Below are positions 42,689 through 53,384 of a DNA stretch of 64,000 nt, piece by piece. The notes under the pieces were generated by a model, which worked only from the letters and a program-made list of their open reading frames with translations, was not told the origin of the DNA and made no database searches. The DNA comes from Atopsyche davidsoni (taxonomy: Eukaryota > Arthropoda > Insecta > Trichoptera > Hydrobiosidae): the NCBI GenBank assembly GCA_022113835.1, contig JAILWY010000028.1:1116001-1180000 (forward strand). The letters run 5' to 3'. The translations under genes were made by a program, and so were the position numbers. How positions within the stretch are numbered: position 1 is the first letter of the stretch; every line of letters starts with the position of its first letter.

Positions 42689-44053
42689 ATGGCCGGCCCC
42701 CACGATAATCTCACAGCCAAATCAGAGTGCAAAAATAAACTCCTACCTACACAACAGTCCAATTCAACACCGCCTACTCTAGTAGACGTTATTAACGAGA
42801 CCACATCGATGTCAACAAAAAATAAAATTCTTCACCTGGAGAGAAAAGCCCTCGCAATCGGAATCAAACCTAGCGAAGTGGATGACCTCTTCAAATTCTT
42901 CAGAAGAACGATTGCTGAACAAGCATCCCACCAATCCACCCCGGCCTCCTCTGATGACGAAGACTTCAGCCGCCCGCACCGCGCCACGCGAACGCCAACA
43001 CAACTTCGCCGCTTAGCACCCGGCCCCCACTCTCCGTCTAGTGCAAAGAGGCAGAGAACAAATGCCCCGACAACGTCAAACCGATTTGCCCCCTCCTCTC
43101 CCCCTGATGACCAGGAGGAAAACCAAAACGATTCTGAACACATGGAGACAGAAGCTTCCCAACCCCCGCATAACTCGGAAAAAAAGGGCTACCGCCAAAA
43201 AATCCCCCCAATCGTGCTATCAGACCCCACCTCTGCAATGGCAACCATCGCCATGCTCGAAGAGGGTCGCTCGAAAATCGCAAAGACGATTGTCAAAAAC
43301 GGGAGCGTGCGGCTGTTCCCTGAAACAGCCACCGACTACCGCATCGCCCGCAAAATTCTCGACTGCAATGATGCAGCATACTACACGTACCAGCTCCCGG
43401 AGGAGAAAAAACTGAAGGTAGTGCTGAGGGGGCTCCCGCTAGGCACTCCGATCCCGGATATCCAGGAACTCCTAAAGGAGTACCCCGTCACCTCCGTCAC
43501 CAAAATCCGCGCAGGGAAGGACAGAATGGAAACCTCCCTGACTCTAATCCTCGCGGACAAGACCGAGAAGGGCAAAAGCCTCTTCCATCTCAAAAGGCTG
43601 GGTCACTTCGTGATCACCACGGAGCCCCTCAGAAGGACAGCCAACATCGGGCAATGCCACCGGTGTCAAAAGTTCGCCCACTCCGCAGCCTGCTGCAGGA
43701 ATCCGCCTAGGTGCGTGAAATGTGCAGGCGATCACCTCACCGCCGCCTGCACCAAAGACCCGTCCTCACCTGCCAAATGCGCAAACTGCCTAGTGCCACC
43801 AGCCAGCGCACCCGCCCCGCACCCCACAGACCCGTCACTGCGAGCCGCCCCTACACCACAGACCACGCCCGGCCCCAGGACCGCCCAGCCGCCCCGCCCA
43901 CCTCAGCCCGAGGACGCGACCCTGCAAGGCAACCTAACTGCGCTTGCAATAGAGGCACTGCAGAAACTCATGTCTCCCGGATCAAGGGAGGACAAGATTA
44001 GGGACATCATAGAGATGGTCCCTAAACTGCTGTCAATCCTCCTCGCCCCCTAA
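42689..44053 (+). CDS. Gag-like ORF1 protein of a Jockey-type non-LTR retrotransposon
   Basis: Intact 454-codon ORF, the best-preserved transposon protein here. Residues 1-80 include a helical segment. Residues 85-170 are a Ser/Pro/charged low-complexity region with a basic SSAKRQR. Residues 245-318 resemble the PRE_C2HC domain (VVLRGLPLGTPIPDIQELL onward) found in arthropod ORF1 proteins. Then come CCHC knuckles C323-C326-H331-C336 and C342-C345-H349-C354. A third knuckle is cut short (C364-C367, no His), replaced by a Pro/Ala-rich linker of about 40 residues and a C-terminal helical tail (EDKIRDIIEMVPKLLSILL). It should bind the element RNA and form ribonucleoprotein particles. ATG context ACCAATATGG. 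GC-rich coding against AT-rich flanks. An intact frame suggests recent activity. Confidence 0.9.
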   Translation: MAGPHDNLTAKSECKNKLLPTQQSNSTPPTLVDVINETTSMSTKNKILHLERKALAIGIKPSEVDDLFKFFRRTIAEQASHQSTPASSDDEDFSRPHRATRTPTQLRRLAPGPHSPSSAKRQRTNAPTTSNRFAPSSPPDDQEENQNDSEHMETEASQPPHNSEKKGYRQKIPPIVLSDPTSAMATIAMLEEGRSKIAKTIVKNGSVRLFPETATDYRIARKILDCNDAAYYTYQLPEEKKLKVVLRGLPLGTPIPDIQELLKEYPVTSVTKIRAGKDRMETSLTLILADKTEKGKSLFHLKRLGHFVITTEPLRRTANIGQCHRCQKFAHSAACCRNPPRCVKCAGDHLTAACTKDPSSPAKCANCLVPPASAPAPHPTDPSLRAAPTPQTTPGPRTAQPPRPPQPEDATLQGNLTALAIEALQKLMSPGSREDKIRDIIEMVPKLLSILLAP

Positions 44054-44199
44054 ATGGCGTCCCCACGCTGTTAAAAAATACATAACCCCATGGTGACACA
44101 CGCCACCAAGCCAGAATGAAGGCGTTTGAGAATTATTACATTTTTTCCAGTCCCGCCACAAAAGCAAAAGACAAAAAAAAAAAAAAAAAAAAACAAGTG

Positions 44200-44712
44200 G
44201 TCGACCTCAGATAAAGCGCCTGTCTCTTCAGATGACATTAATTATCACTCATGGAGGCAGGTGCTTTATCCGTAATCGACATTCATTGTTGAAGATGACA
44301 TATATTTAACTCATATTTTTCTCTATTTTCCTATTGATCTTTATGCATCTTCTGTCATCGTGAAGGGTTGTCTACCACAAATAAAGCGACTGTCACCAAG
44401 TTTGACATTAATTATCATTCACGGAGGCAGGTGTTTTATTCGTAACCGACGTTCATGGTTGTAGATGAGATATTATTTATTTATTTATTTGAGAGAGAAT
44501 TACCCATCAATCTGTACACGTGCATATGACAAGTGCTTGTCTCATGGCCGACTTCAACGGCGGCAATGAGATATAATCTCGCGCTCGCTCTGTTAATTTT
44601 CTAAGTCTGCATACTCAACTAACTCTAAATGCCACTTACGGATGACCTGGCTGGCTGATTATCTCAGGGACACCGCAAGGGTTTAAAATCAATTGGAGAT
44701 TCTAATGACGTG
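44200..44712. repeat. Composite unit modules (S4-S4-S1)
   Basis: GTCGACCTCAGATAAAGCGC, AGGCAGGTGCTTTATCCG, and the S1 end GACCTGGCTGGCTGATTATC, as in the other units. A short (TTTA)n lies at 44472-44490. Confidence 0.8.
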
Positions 44713-44716
44713 TAAA

Positions 44717-44918
44717 GGACACCAGGTGTCCAGGGTGGACACCAGGGAGGGCGTGGCCCAGGGTGGACAGGCCCAGGGAGGGCGTGGCCGAGGGTGGACA
44801 CCAGGGGGGGCGTGGCCCAGGGTGGACACCAGGGGGGGCGTGGCCCAGGGTGGACACCATGGGGGGCGTGGCCCAGGGTGGACACGGCCAGGGTGGGCGC
44901 AGAGCGGGCGCGGCCCTG
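44717..44918. repeat. G-rich minisatellite in duplication B
   Basis: Units of ACACCAGGGGGGGCGTGG and CCCAGGGTGG, about 30 bp. Longer than its counterpart in copy A. Confidence 0.92.
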
Positions 44919-45109
44919 AGCCGGACGCTGGCTAACCGAATTAGTTTCGGGACGTTTATTCTGCTTGACAGTGCGACTAAGTGCGAGCCAATCCGATAAT
45001 AATACTAATTTGACTGATTCTATTTTCACCATGAGGGATATACCAATGACTGTTCTCGACATCCTATCATTAGAAACATCGATTTTATATTTTAAATACT
45101 AATCTATGT

Positions 45110-46250
45110 TATCCTGCGAGCCATCCGGGAGACATCCGGAAAACTGTAGAGCCCCCACACACAGAGCAACAATTCGCGCTGGCGACCAGCAAATTGCACC
45201 GCGTGTAGCGAGTATCTGTACTTCTTGTGAGATTACGCAGACCGGGGACAACCGAAGGGTATTCCATTAACTTTGCAAATGTTACTTTATCTTTTATATT
45301 ACGCGGCATTTTATGTATATTTAATGATATATAACTTCGAGTATCACCTGCAGAAACGACTTATTTACCAAAACTGACATTTTATTTAAATTACTCAAAG
45401 TAATGATTTTTTACTCAGTAAAGTAATGTTGCTGCCTTGGCGAGGGGCAGTCAGTAAAATACCTTGCGTGTTTCACACATTACGACACTCAATGTTGAAG
45501 CAATGCAAACTAGAAGAGTGCATGCAATTTTTAAGTGCGTAAAAGTAAAAAATTCGATTCCGAAATGTCGATTTTTTACTCAAAAACATAAAATATTTGC
45601 TAGATAAATTCCGATCGCGTTCACAACTCGACCGTATCGACAACGACTTGAGGTATTGCCAAAAGGATAAACCTATTATTTTGATTTAAATATTTAATTG
45701 ACAATCAATGATCAGAAGTCATGTTTGATAAATTTTGAATTGACACTGATAAAATTGGATTTGTATATAATGATTTTTTTATTTATTCTTAAAACAGTGG
45801 AATTTATTTGATAAAGTTGAACCACCATAACTTATATCATGCATAAAAATATTGCCTACTTTTATCAAAAATATGTAACTTATTCAAGTTTACAATAAGC
45901 CCATGTCATATTTTATTATTTTTTAATTAATAATTTTATTTGGTGGATCCTTATTATTAGGTTTTTAAAATATACCTATAAGAGATGCGGTGCAAATTTT
46001 GGTTACTATCAATATTTGTGTGATCACAGGTCATCTTACCTACGCAACAACTTTAGTTACGTTTGCTAGTAATTATCACAGGAATCTACGATCAGAAATA
46101 CAAATTATATAACTGCACCGAAAGATCTAATCACATAATGTTATAAATATGTGATTAATAATCTGTGCAAGTTACTAGCGAAAGAAAGTACGCAGCGGTC
46201 TGAAAGTAAAAATGACAATCGATAGAAGTTACATTCGCAAAACTGATAAC
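45110..46250. other. Insert specific to duplication B
   Basis: Holds a fragment related to the palindromic MITE at 13453 (45140-45225), the repeat shared with 40860-41245 (45360-45690), then AT-rich DNA without recognisable features. Confidence 0.55.
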
Positions 46251-46257
46251 TCTAGAG

Positions 46258-46626
46258 CAGTCATACTCAACCTGAGGCCCGCGGGCCCAAAACACAATTA
46301 TTCCAAAATGAAATATACAAAATGCGTTTATAGAAAAAGGCTGACTGACTCTCATATTGGATAACAATAATAAATCTGATTTGTTTAAAATAGGAAACTG
46401 TTTGCCGCAATATCAAATTTTTAAACAAACGTTTAGATATTTTTAAGTTTTGTATTAATTTATTACATGGGGAGTAAATAGTAAACAGTTTGTCTCGATA
46501 TCAAATATCACACTAACTTTTGAATAAACGTGTGGATATATTTAAGTTTAGTGTTTTATTTTTTGCATGGGAGGTAAATAAATGTAAAACCAGGTCTCCG
46601 ATGACTGAAAGAGTTGTCTATCGCTG
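46258..46626 (+). mobile_element. hAT-type MITE (family P3), complete
   Basis: CAGTCATACTCAACCTGAGG and CCCGCGGGCCC at the left; the right end TTGTCTATCGCTG is the inverse of CAGCGATAGACAA. Flanked by CTCTAGAG (46250-46257) and CTCTAGAC (46627-46634), a 7/8 match of the 8-bp length expected for hAT. Non-coding, 369 bp. Confidence 0.82.
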
Positions 46627-47764
46627 CTCTAGACCTGCGTATATCATGATCTAATGACACCAAACACTAGCTATAAATCGTAAAATCAATACCGGACATA
46701 ACTTCGCTTCATTTTTTATTAGTAATAATATTCAACGGTTGAAGCTCGTTAAAGTTGAATGTAATTTGCAAAAAAATTGTTCGATAGTAAATAGAACTAG
46801 AAAAATTAGTTTAGCTTATTAATCTAAAGTACAATTCAGACATTTTTCTGCCAAATTTCCTGCAACCAGTATTCCGAATTACTGAGCAAAAAAAAAGTTT
46901 ATTTCTTGGTACCCCGAGGCTATTTTGAAGTTATTATTATTCTCCCTCTTGATTGGGCCAGAATGTGCTTATTGAGGCATCATGTACTGGGGCGGGGAGT
47001 GGCATCGGTCGCGTGCCCACAGGAGGAAGCAGACCTGCAGGGGTGCACACTTGCAGGGGTGCACACTTGCAGGGGTGCAGGCTTCCAGGGCTGCAGACTC
47101 GCAGGGCCGCGGCGGCCAGGTGAGACTCGTAGCCCCTTTTAAATATAAACAAAACCAAACCGCCAAAGAGGTGTTTGATATCTAAACTGAGACAATGAGA
47201 GCTAATCCGCACTTCAAAGGCACTGTTGGCACAACATTTATGTAAGCTGGTATGAATAGCCCGTTGGTCATTCATTTGAATATGTATCATAACATGTTCA
47301 ACCAGTCTGCCACGGATAAATGAGAGCTCTCATGAATTGAAATCTACCCCAACGTTTAGGGTGTCACGAGACGAGCGCAAACGGTGGCCTTTTTTATTGT
47401 TCCAGTGTAATGGTCCATCTCTTGATTGTACTTGATGGCGTGAAGAGCACTCGCCTTGCCTATTTCAAGTAAAAGAAAATCCACGCCATACTTTATTATA
47501 AATCTAGAAAGTCCGTATTTTTAATATTAACTAAAATTAATAAATGTAATATTGCGGGATTCCGCTGGGTGAAATATAAGTTTTCCCCTCGCAATTGAAA
47601 TTACTGTATGACAATTAAAAAGGTGTGAAAAATCCACCCCCTGGCCAGGTAACTAATCGCAGCGTGTTACCAATGATTGTAGTAAAGTCAGCATTTTTAA
47701 CCAACGCGTGTCTTTTGTGTGTAATAAAAAAATATAATAAAAAATCTAGATGCATTGCTTTGGC

Positions 47765-47820
47765 ACTTGCAAGAGGGAAGCCGCGGAGGTGTCGGTTCGA
47801 ATCCCGCTTATGTCGCAAAA
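47765..47820 (+). ncRNA. tRNA-like fragment with B box (duplicate)
   Basis: Duplicate of 38835-38906 with a few substitutions. GTCGGTTCGAATCCCGC is kept. Not a complete tRNA. Confidence 0.3.
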
Positions 47821-48047
47821 ATGCAAGGGTTTTTTTACTGTAGCATGTTACTATCAGTGATTTCCACTCATTTTCCTCCCAATTTTCAATATAGATAAAT
47901 TAAGTAACAATCAAATAAATGAAATGCTACGATTTCGATTTCCAAGTCAGCCCATACTGACAAAAAAAAGGTGTATAACCTGCAAGCTTTTGTCACTTTG
48001 TTGCGAAATCCTGTCATTTCATTTGTTTAATTATCATTTTATTTTTA

Positions 48048-48246
48048 TACGAGGGCGGTCCGATGAGTACTTAGCCTACAAAAGAAAAACGAAAATTTTG
48101 GAAAACTGGCGATTGATTTCTCAAAATAGTCTACTTTTAGCTCGATACACTTGACCCAGCGATGCTCCAACTTCTTTAACCCATCTGAAAAATACGTTTT
48201 CTCGAGGTCTGCAAAGTAGGCCTCCGTGGCGGCGATGACCTCTTCA
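48048..48246 (-). pseudogene. mariner transposase 3' end and terminal repeat
   Basis: Starts on the plus strand with the mariner-type terminus TACGAGGGCGGTCCGATGAG. Read on the minus strand it codes for a typical mariner transposase C-terminus: EEVIAATEAYFADLEKTYF, SDGLKKLEHRWVKCIELK, VDYFEK. The rest is absent: it is cut at the junction with GCGACCTGGCGCC, which belongs to the segmental duplication. It is unlike the fragment at 60550-60960, so a different mariner lineage is likely. Confidence 0.85.
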
Positions 48247-48282
48247 TTGCGACCTGGCGCCTATGAGATGGTTTTCCACTTT

Positions 48283-48420
48283 TCCCCCGGTCGTGAGCCC
48301 TTCCCTAGGTCGTGAGCCCTTCCCTAGGTCGTGAGCCCTTCCCTAGGTCGTGAGCCCTTCCCTAGGTCGTGAGCCCCGGTCGTGAGTCCCGCCGTGAGCG
48401 CCGGTCGTGAGCCCCAGCAG
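48283..48420. repeat. 19-bp minisatellite in duplication B
   Basis: GTCGTGAGCCCTTCCCTAG four times in a row, then the GTCGTGAG variants seen in copy A. Confidence 0.93.
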
Positions 48421-49046
48421 AGGCGGCCGGTAAGTATCGTAGCCTCGTAGAGAGGAAAAAGATATTTTAATTTTTTAGTATTAAAATATTTTACCATCGA
48501 CTTGTTTCGGCAATATGATGAAATTATTGTGAAATTCACATCGCGGTCATATCAAAAAATATTCCCCATCCCCCCCGAGCTCCCATCGTAGCGGAGAACG
48601 GGAGGAAACTCGTTTTGCAAAGACTCAAAGACCGGCAAATATTACAAAGATGGGATTAATTCCAGTGGGTTTTTACACGTGAGAGCTTCTTTCATCCCCA
48701 TCACAGACTCAATAACGCAAACAGAGAATACATGCACGACTTGTAACAACAACATGCTCCAAGAGCAGGGGACAGGCACACGCCGTATTGTAAGAAGCAT
48801 AGCCCTAATATATATTATAAATAGCATAAAAGAATATTAATAATCATGAAATTTTATTATTTTTTCCCACGCCACGCGAGGTCGCTCGCGGATGACTTTT
48901 AACCGAAAGTCCTGACAACGTAAGACATACGAGCGCAAAATATAACATCAAATCATCAATTTGTCGTATAGCGTTGAAAACTGCTCCGGTGGTGTTGAAA
49001 TTTAATTACTCACGTAAATGACAAAAATAAATAAAAACGTACTCAC

Positions 49047-49250
49047 CTCCGGATCAGGAAGTTCAGAGAGCTGGACCCTGGCCGGGAAGCTGCTGGGCTG
49101 CACCAACTTCAGCACTTGCTACTCCTCGACACGACTTCACTCCACGGAGGCAGGGACGTTACTGAGGGGCGCAAATGTGACTGACCTCCCGCCCCGGCAG
49201 CGTCCACCGCCCATTCCACCACCCACATTAATTCATTTAACCCTTTACCT
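49047..49250 (-). other. GC-rich islet with splice-donor-like end (dispersed family, duplicate)
   Basis: Duplicate of 40119-40320. Minus strand ends CCTGATCCGGAG|GTGAGTACG. The plus-strand 154-codon ORF starting at 49018 crosses this islet and the piggyBac-like MITE and is not credible. Confidence 0.45.
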
Positions 49251-50139
49251 GCCGGCGCCGCATGGAAGTCCATTCCTGCTGCCTGGGGTCAATTCGACCC
49301 CATCGAAACAACGTGGTATTCATACTTCTAAACCTGAACAGTTTTATATTAAAAGTGCTAATTTGAGAATGAAAGAGCCAAGCAGCAATACTGTGGGATT
49401 TTTTTTCTCGAATATTAAAATATTCTGGGGTGAATATTTACCCACAAACGTCACGGAGTTCCTACAGTACAGACGAAAATAAAATAACGACGCAAGGATT
49501 CCGGATATTGATGAATAGAGTTTTTCGGAGTGAGTTGGAATAAGTGGGTACCAAATTTAACAAAAATATTATACTAAACTCAGTTTGATAATGCCAATAA
49601 CCAATAAACACCAATAAAATCACAAAGTAAACAAATAAAGTTATAGGTCCATTTATTACACGGCTATACGCTCGTAGTGCATGAGGCATACATTTAGATC
49701 ACTTATATTTATTAAATGACGAATTGAGTCCCGCATTTTTTTCTTGTACATATTGACTTGAAAATTTTAAGGTTTATATTTATGTGTAAAATTGAAAAAC
49801 GCCTGCGTCTTTAACCAATAAATAAGCTTTGAAATCTGAAACATGGTGCCGATTTAAATAATTTTCATATTAAATATACAATGAAATTAAAAAAAAGTTT
49901 GTGTTTATAATTAGTATATGTAGATACTGGTCAATTTTTTTAATATATAAACAGCTTTAATAAAATTACGAAACAAGTTTATTTTGATTTATTAAAAAAA
50001 TGCAATGTTTCAAATACATGGTTTACATATTTCATATACACTTTAAAATAATGCATATCTTATTCGGCTTCACTACATTTTTTACAAATTATTGAAATGG
50101 AGTCAAAATAACCCCTCCAGTATTTTTAGTGCTAAAGGG
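49241..50139. mobile_element. Complete piggyBac-like MITE, 899 bp, TTAA target
   Basis: TTAA (49237-49240) then CCCTTTACCTGCC; right end GTGCTAAAGGG then TTAA (50140-50143). Subterminal GGGGTCAATTCGACCCC near 49289 and GAGTCAAAATAACCCCTCC near 50100 match the GGGGTC-N-GACCCC style of piggyBac-group ends. No transposase remains. The interior is AT-rich and includes a trace of the P1 core (CTCAGTTTGATAATGCC) near 49578. Confidence 0.87.
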
Positions 50140-50149
50140 TTAAATGGAC

Positions 50150-51185
50150 ATCGAGAGTCTATCTTGATTTTTCATTTGGACTTACTGGGAAATTCTATTA
50201 AAGACCAGGGGTGGAGTTACATTTTAAAACAAAAATAATTTTAAGTCATAAATATGTTATACAAAAAATTTACCACTACGCAAAGGACCCAAATCGTCCA
50301 GGAAAATATTGCCCGTAGAGACCCACCAAATTCATTAGTAGCCTAACCCTTATGATAAAAATTGACAAGTAAACTGCTAATGGTCCTGATGTTTATTGAA
50401 CGTCATCAGACCCGACTTTTTATAACTGGATTAAATTTAAAAAAATATGTGAAAGGTATACCAAAAAAAAAATTTCAAACTTTATTTGTGGAAAATACCC
50501 AAATGAACCCGAGTGAGAAAAATCACTTTCATTTTTTTAAACATTTATAAAGAAAATCACTTATAAATTTAGAGAAACCAAATTAAAAACGTTAATAAAT
50601 CGAGAGATAACTAAATTTGACTAAAATTATATAAAAAAAACTAATATTATTGTATATAAAACCGTGTATAATTATGAAAAAAGTTCTACACGTATCTCAA
50701 ATTTTATGTGAAAAAAGAACCAGCAGTTACTTTTCCTAGTGCAATTATTATCTCACGATTATAAATCGAGAGATAACTAAATTTGACTAAATTTATATAA
50801 TTAAAATAAGAGAAATTAAAATCTTATAACAAAAACCGATTATAATTATGAAAAAAGTTCGACAAATTGTCTCAAATTAGGTTCAAATCAATCAAATTGG
50901 ATGTTATTCTTATTAAAAAAATATATATATCACGTCAGAATCTTTTAAAATAATAAAAGTTCCCAAACTTAATTTTTACTAACCTCGGAGTAAATGTACA
51001 CTCTAATGCTCAAATTTGATGTCAAGTTATGGTACGATACATTACTAAGACTACTACTACAGAGTAGAATGAAATTTTGAGTCAAAGTAATAAAGGCAGT
51101 CTTCTTTATAAGATCATACAATTATAATTTATCGTAGTTCGCCGTTCCTTTGGTTCTGTCGGTCCTGGAGCATTCAGAGGTGGCG
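50150..51185. repeat. AT-rich region with a diverged copy of the 630-bp repeat
   Basis: 50200-50400 (ACCAGGGGTGGAGTTACATT, TAAAAATTGACAAGTAAAC, GATGTTTATTGA) matches 52390-52635. From 50550 two diverged halves repeat AAATCGAGAGATAACTAAAT. No gene seen. Confidence 0.6.
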
Positions 51186-51189
51186 TGCG

Positions 51190-51530
51190 GCTCCTGGCAC
51201 TTCACGCATCTTCACGGCTGCGGCGTGTCAAAACAGTTGGCACCTGAAGCATTGGCTGCCGAGTGAGTTGGAGGTCCACTCGGCGGTGGAGGACTTCATC
51301 TTTCCACACTTTACACACCCCGCCAACTATCGGGAGTGCCTGAAGCGCCAGGCCTTCGTGGCCGGCCTCCAACGCTCCCTGAACCAAACGACCCCGACCC
51401 CTGCAACTCCTGGACTTCGAGGAGGTCCTCCGCACCCTGGTGAGCATTGAAGCCCACGTGCTCCAGTGCTCCACGAAGATAGAAGCTGCTTCGCTTCTGG
51501 CCGACACCTTCATCTTCACGCAGCCCTGAA
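51190..51530 (+). pseudogene. Gag-like relic of an LTR retrotransposon
   Basis: GC-rich stretch whose plus-strand frame reads LPSELEVHSAVEDFIFPHF, then ECLKRQAFVAGLQRSLNQ, a shift, and LLDFEEVLRTLVSIEAHVL. The spacing of QAFVAGL and FEEVLRTLVSIE resembles the C-terminal part of retrotransposon gag proteins. Frameshifted, no zinc knuckle or pol nearby. Confidence 0.45.
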
Positions 51531-51809
51531 ACGGCAAAGGATTCTGACACCGTGTCCGGCCTCAAAACGCTCCATAAGCTCTCTTCGGACCACCTCCCGG
51601 TGCTTTTCATGCTCGGAGGCGAGCCGGAGAAGAAGACCAGGACTGACTGGCCCAAATGCAAGTCTCACATAAGCTCCAACGTCTCTCTGAGCTCCGCCAC
51701 ACTCGCGTCGACCCGAAGACTCAGCCACCTACCTCACATGACTTATAAACGAGGCCAAAAACCTCGCCTTTTTAATAAAAAAACAAAAAAACAATAAACA
51801 TTATATGAA

Positions 51810-53010
51810 GTTGACTATTTTATAACAAAACAACGCAATGGCCCGAGTAAATATTAAAACATATCCTTGATAGAATACGCCTGCAAGGTCCAACTCGCCC
51901 AGGCGAATATAGCCCATAGAGACTCACCATATATTCATTGATAGCTCAGACAGCCCTGTTAAAAATTGACAAGTAAAATGGTCCTGATGTTTATTAACAC
52001 AGTGGAGACATGGTAGATGTGAAAACTGACACCTGAGAAAACTTGTTAGTGTTAGCAAAATGTTGGTATAAATTGAGGCTTCTCTTTGTTGATAAGAGCG
52101 ATGCTCAAATGCGAGTCCAAAACCAAGACTGATAATTCACGGATAATATCATGTAATTAAATATTATGTAACAATATTGAATCATTTCGAGTGTGGTGTA
52201 ATATATACCAATTGCCGTCATTTTTCTATTTAAAAAATTGTACCAAAACTTTAAACTGGCAGGTTTAAATATTTGTTTAGTAAAATGGTGTCTGGCCCGT
52301 GCGCCACTGCCAACTCGCGAGGGTGTACTCCTGTGGTACTCGCAGACCTGGGTACGTGCGCCACTGCTGGATCCGGGAAATATTCCATTAAAGATCAGGG
52401 GTGGAGTTACATTTTAAAACTAAACAATTTTAAGCCATAAATACAATATGTTATACAAAAAAATTATAATAACGCAATGGACCGAGTTAATATTAAAACA
52501 TAGAATACGCCTGCAAAGTCCAACTCGCCCAGGCGAATATAGCCCATCGAGACTCACCATATTCATTGATAGCCTAACCCTTATGTTAAAAATTGACAAG
52601 TAAACTGTTAATGGTCCTGATGTTTATTAACACAGTGGAGACAAGGTAGATGTGAAAACTGACACCTGAGAAAACTTGTTAGTGTTAGCAAAATGTTGGT
52701 GTAAATTGAGGCTTCTGTTTGTTGATAAGAGCGATGCTTAAATGCGAGTCCAAAACCAAGACTGATAATTCACGGATAATATCATGTAATCAAATATTAT
52801 GTAACAATATTGAATAATTTCGAGTGTGGTGTGATATATACCAATTGCCGTCATTTTTCTATTTAAAAAATTGTACAAAAACTTTGAACTGGCATTTTAA
52901 AATATTTTTTCAGTAAAATGGTGTCTGGCCCGTGCGCCACTGCCAGCTCGCGAGGATCTACTCCTGGGGTACTTGCAAATCTGGGTACATGCGCCACTGC
53001 TGGATCCGGG
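51810..53010 (+). repeat. 630-bp tandem duplication
   Basis: 51871-52380 and 52501-53005 are near-identical, from TAGAATACGCCTGCAA through GTGGAGACA, GATAAGAGCGATGCT, GTGTGGTGT, GTGTCTGGCCCGTGCGCCAC to CTGCTGGATCCGGGAAA. The start-to-start distance is 630 bp. The second unit lacks a few bases and has several substitutions. No ORF conserved between units was recognised. Confidence 0.9.
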
Positions 53011-53384
53011 AAATTGAATCAACTCCACATTGGACTGGGTTTTAGCAGTCCACGCAGACGGATCAGAGTTAAAGGGATTATGAGAGTTACACGACTTCTG
53101 CATTTGGAGGATGTGTGGATGACGCAATGCTTTATGGAAAAACATTATTTGCTCCAAGCTTATCACCATACAATTATAAATAAAAATATAGCTTTTCAAT
53201 GAGAGTTTCATACTTTTAATATTGATAAGAGTCTTCGAGAGTTGATAATTTTCAATTTCAATTGTACAACTAACATTCACTTCGTTTGATAATGCTAACG
53301 TGAAAAGTTAAACTAACCGTGTGGTAATATCCATAAATATATCTAAACGTTTATTTAAAAATTAGTACTTGGAAATGGAATTAC

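Larger units (their letters stand above)
42110..44193 (+). mobile_element. Non-LTR retrotransposon with ORF1 only, poly(A) tail
   Basis: A 5' region with tandem promoter-like repeats (42140-42270 and 42318-42445, both containing ACTCTGTCCGTCGG, AACAAATCAGTCT, ACAGCCCTTTTCAGGGCTCT), one intact ORF1, about 115 bp of 3'UTR, and a 21-base A run (44173-44193). No reverse transcriptase or endonuclease follows; the sequence after the tail is an S4 module. Either a naturally RT-less, HeT-A-like parasite or an internally deleted Jockey-clade element. No target duplication could be identified, so the 5' border is approximate. Confidence 0.82.
44632..49262 (+). repeat. Segmental duplication, copy B
   Basis: Direct copy of 37092-40340 (see copy A for block coordinates). 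Extra material in B: 45115-46625 (repeat of 40860-41245 plus a hAT MITE), 47946-48246 (mariner 3' end) and 48841-49016. Confidence 0.88.

Noticed and set aside
42812..43735. Minus-strand and alternate-frame ORFs of 63-124 codons
   Set aside because: Shadows of the 454-codon ORF1, favoured by its GC-rich codons.
49018..49482. 154-codon plus-strand ORF
   Set aside because: Crosses the boundary between a dispersed islet and the piggyBac-like MITE; it cannot be a coherent gene.
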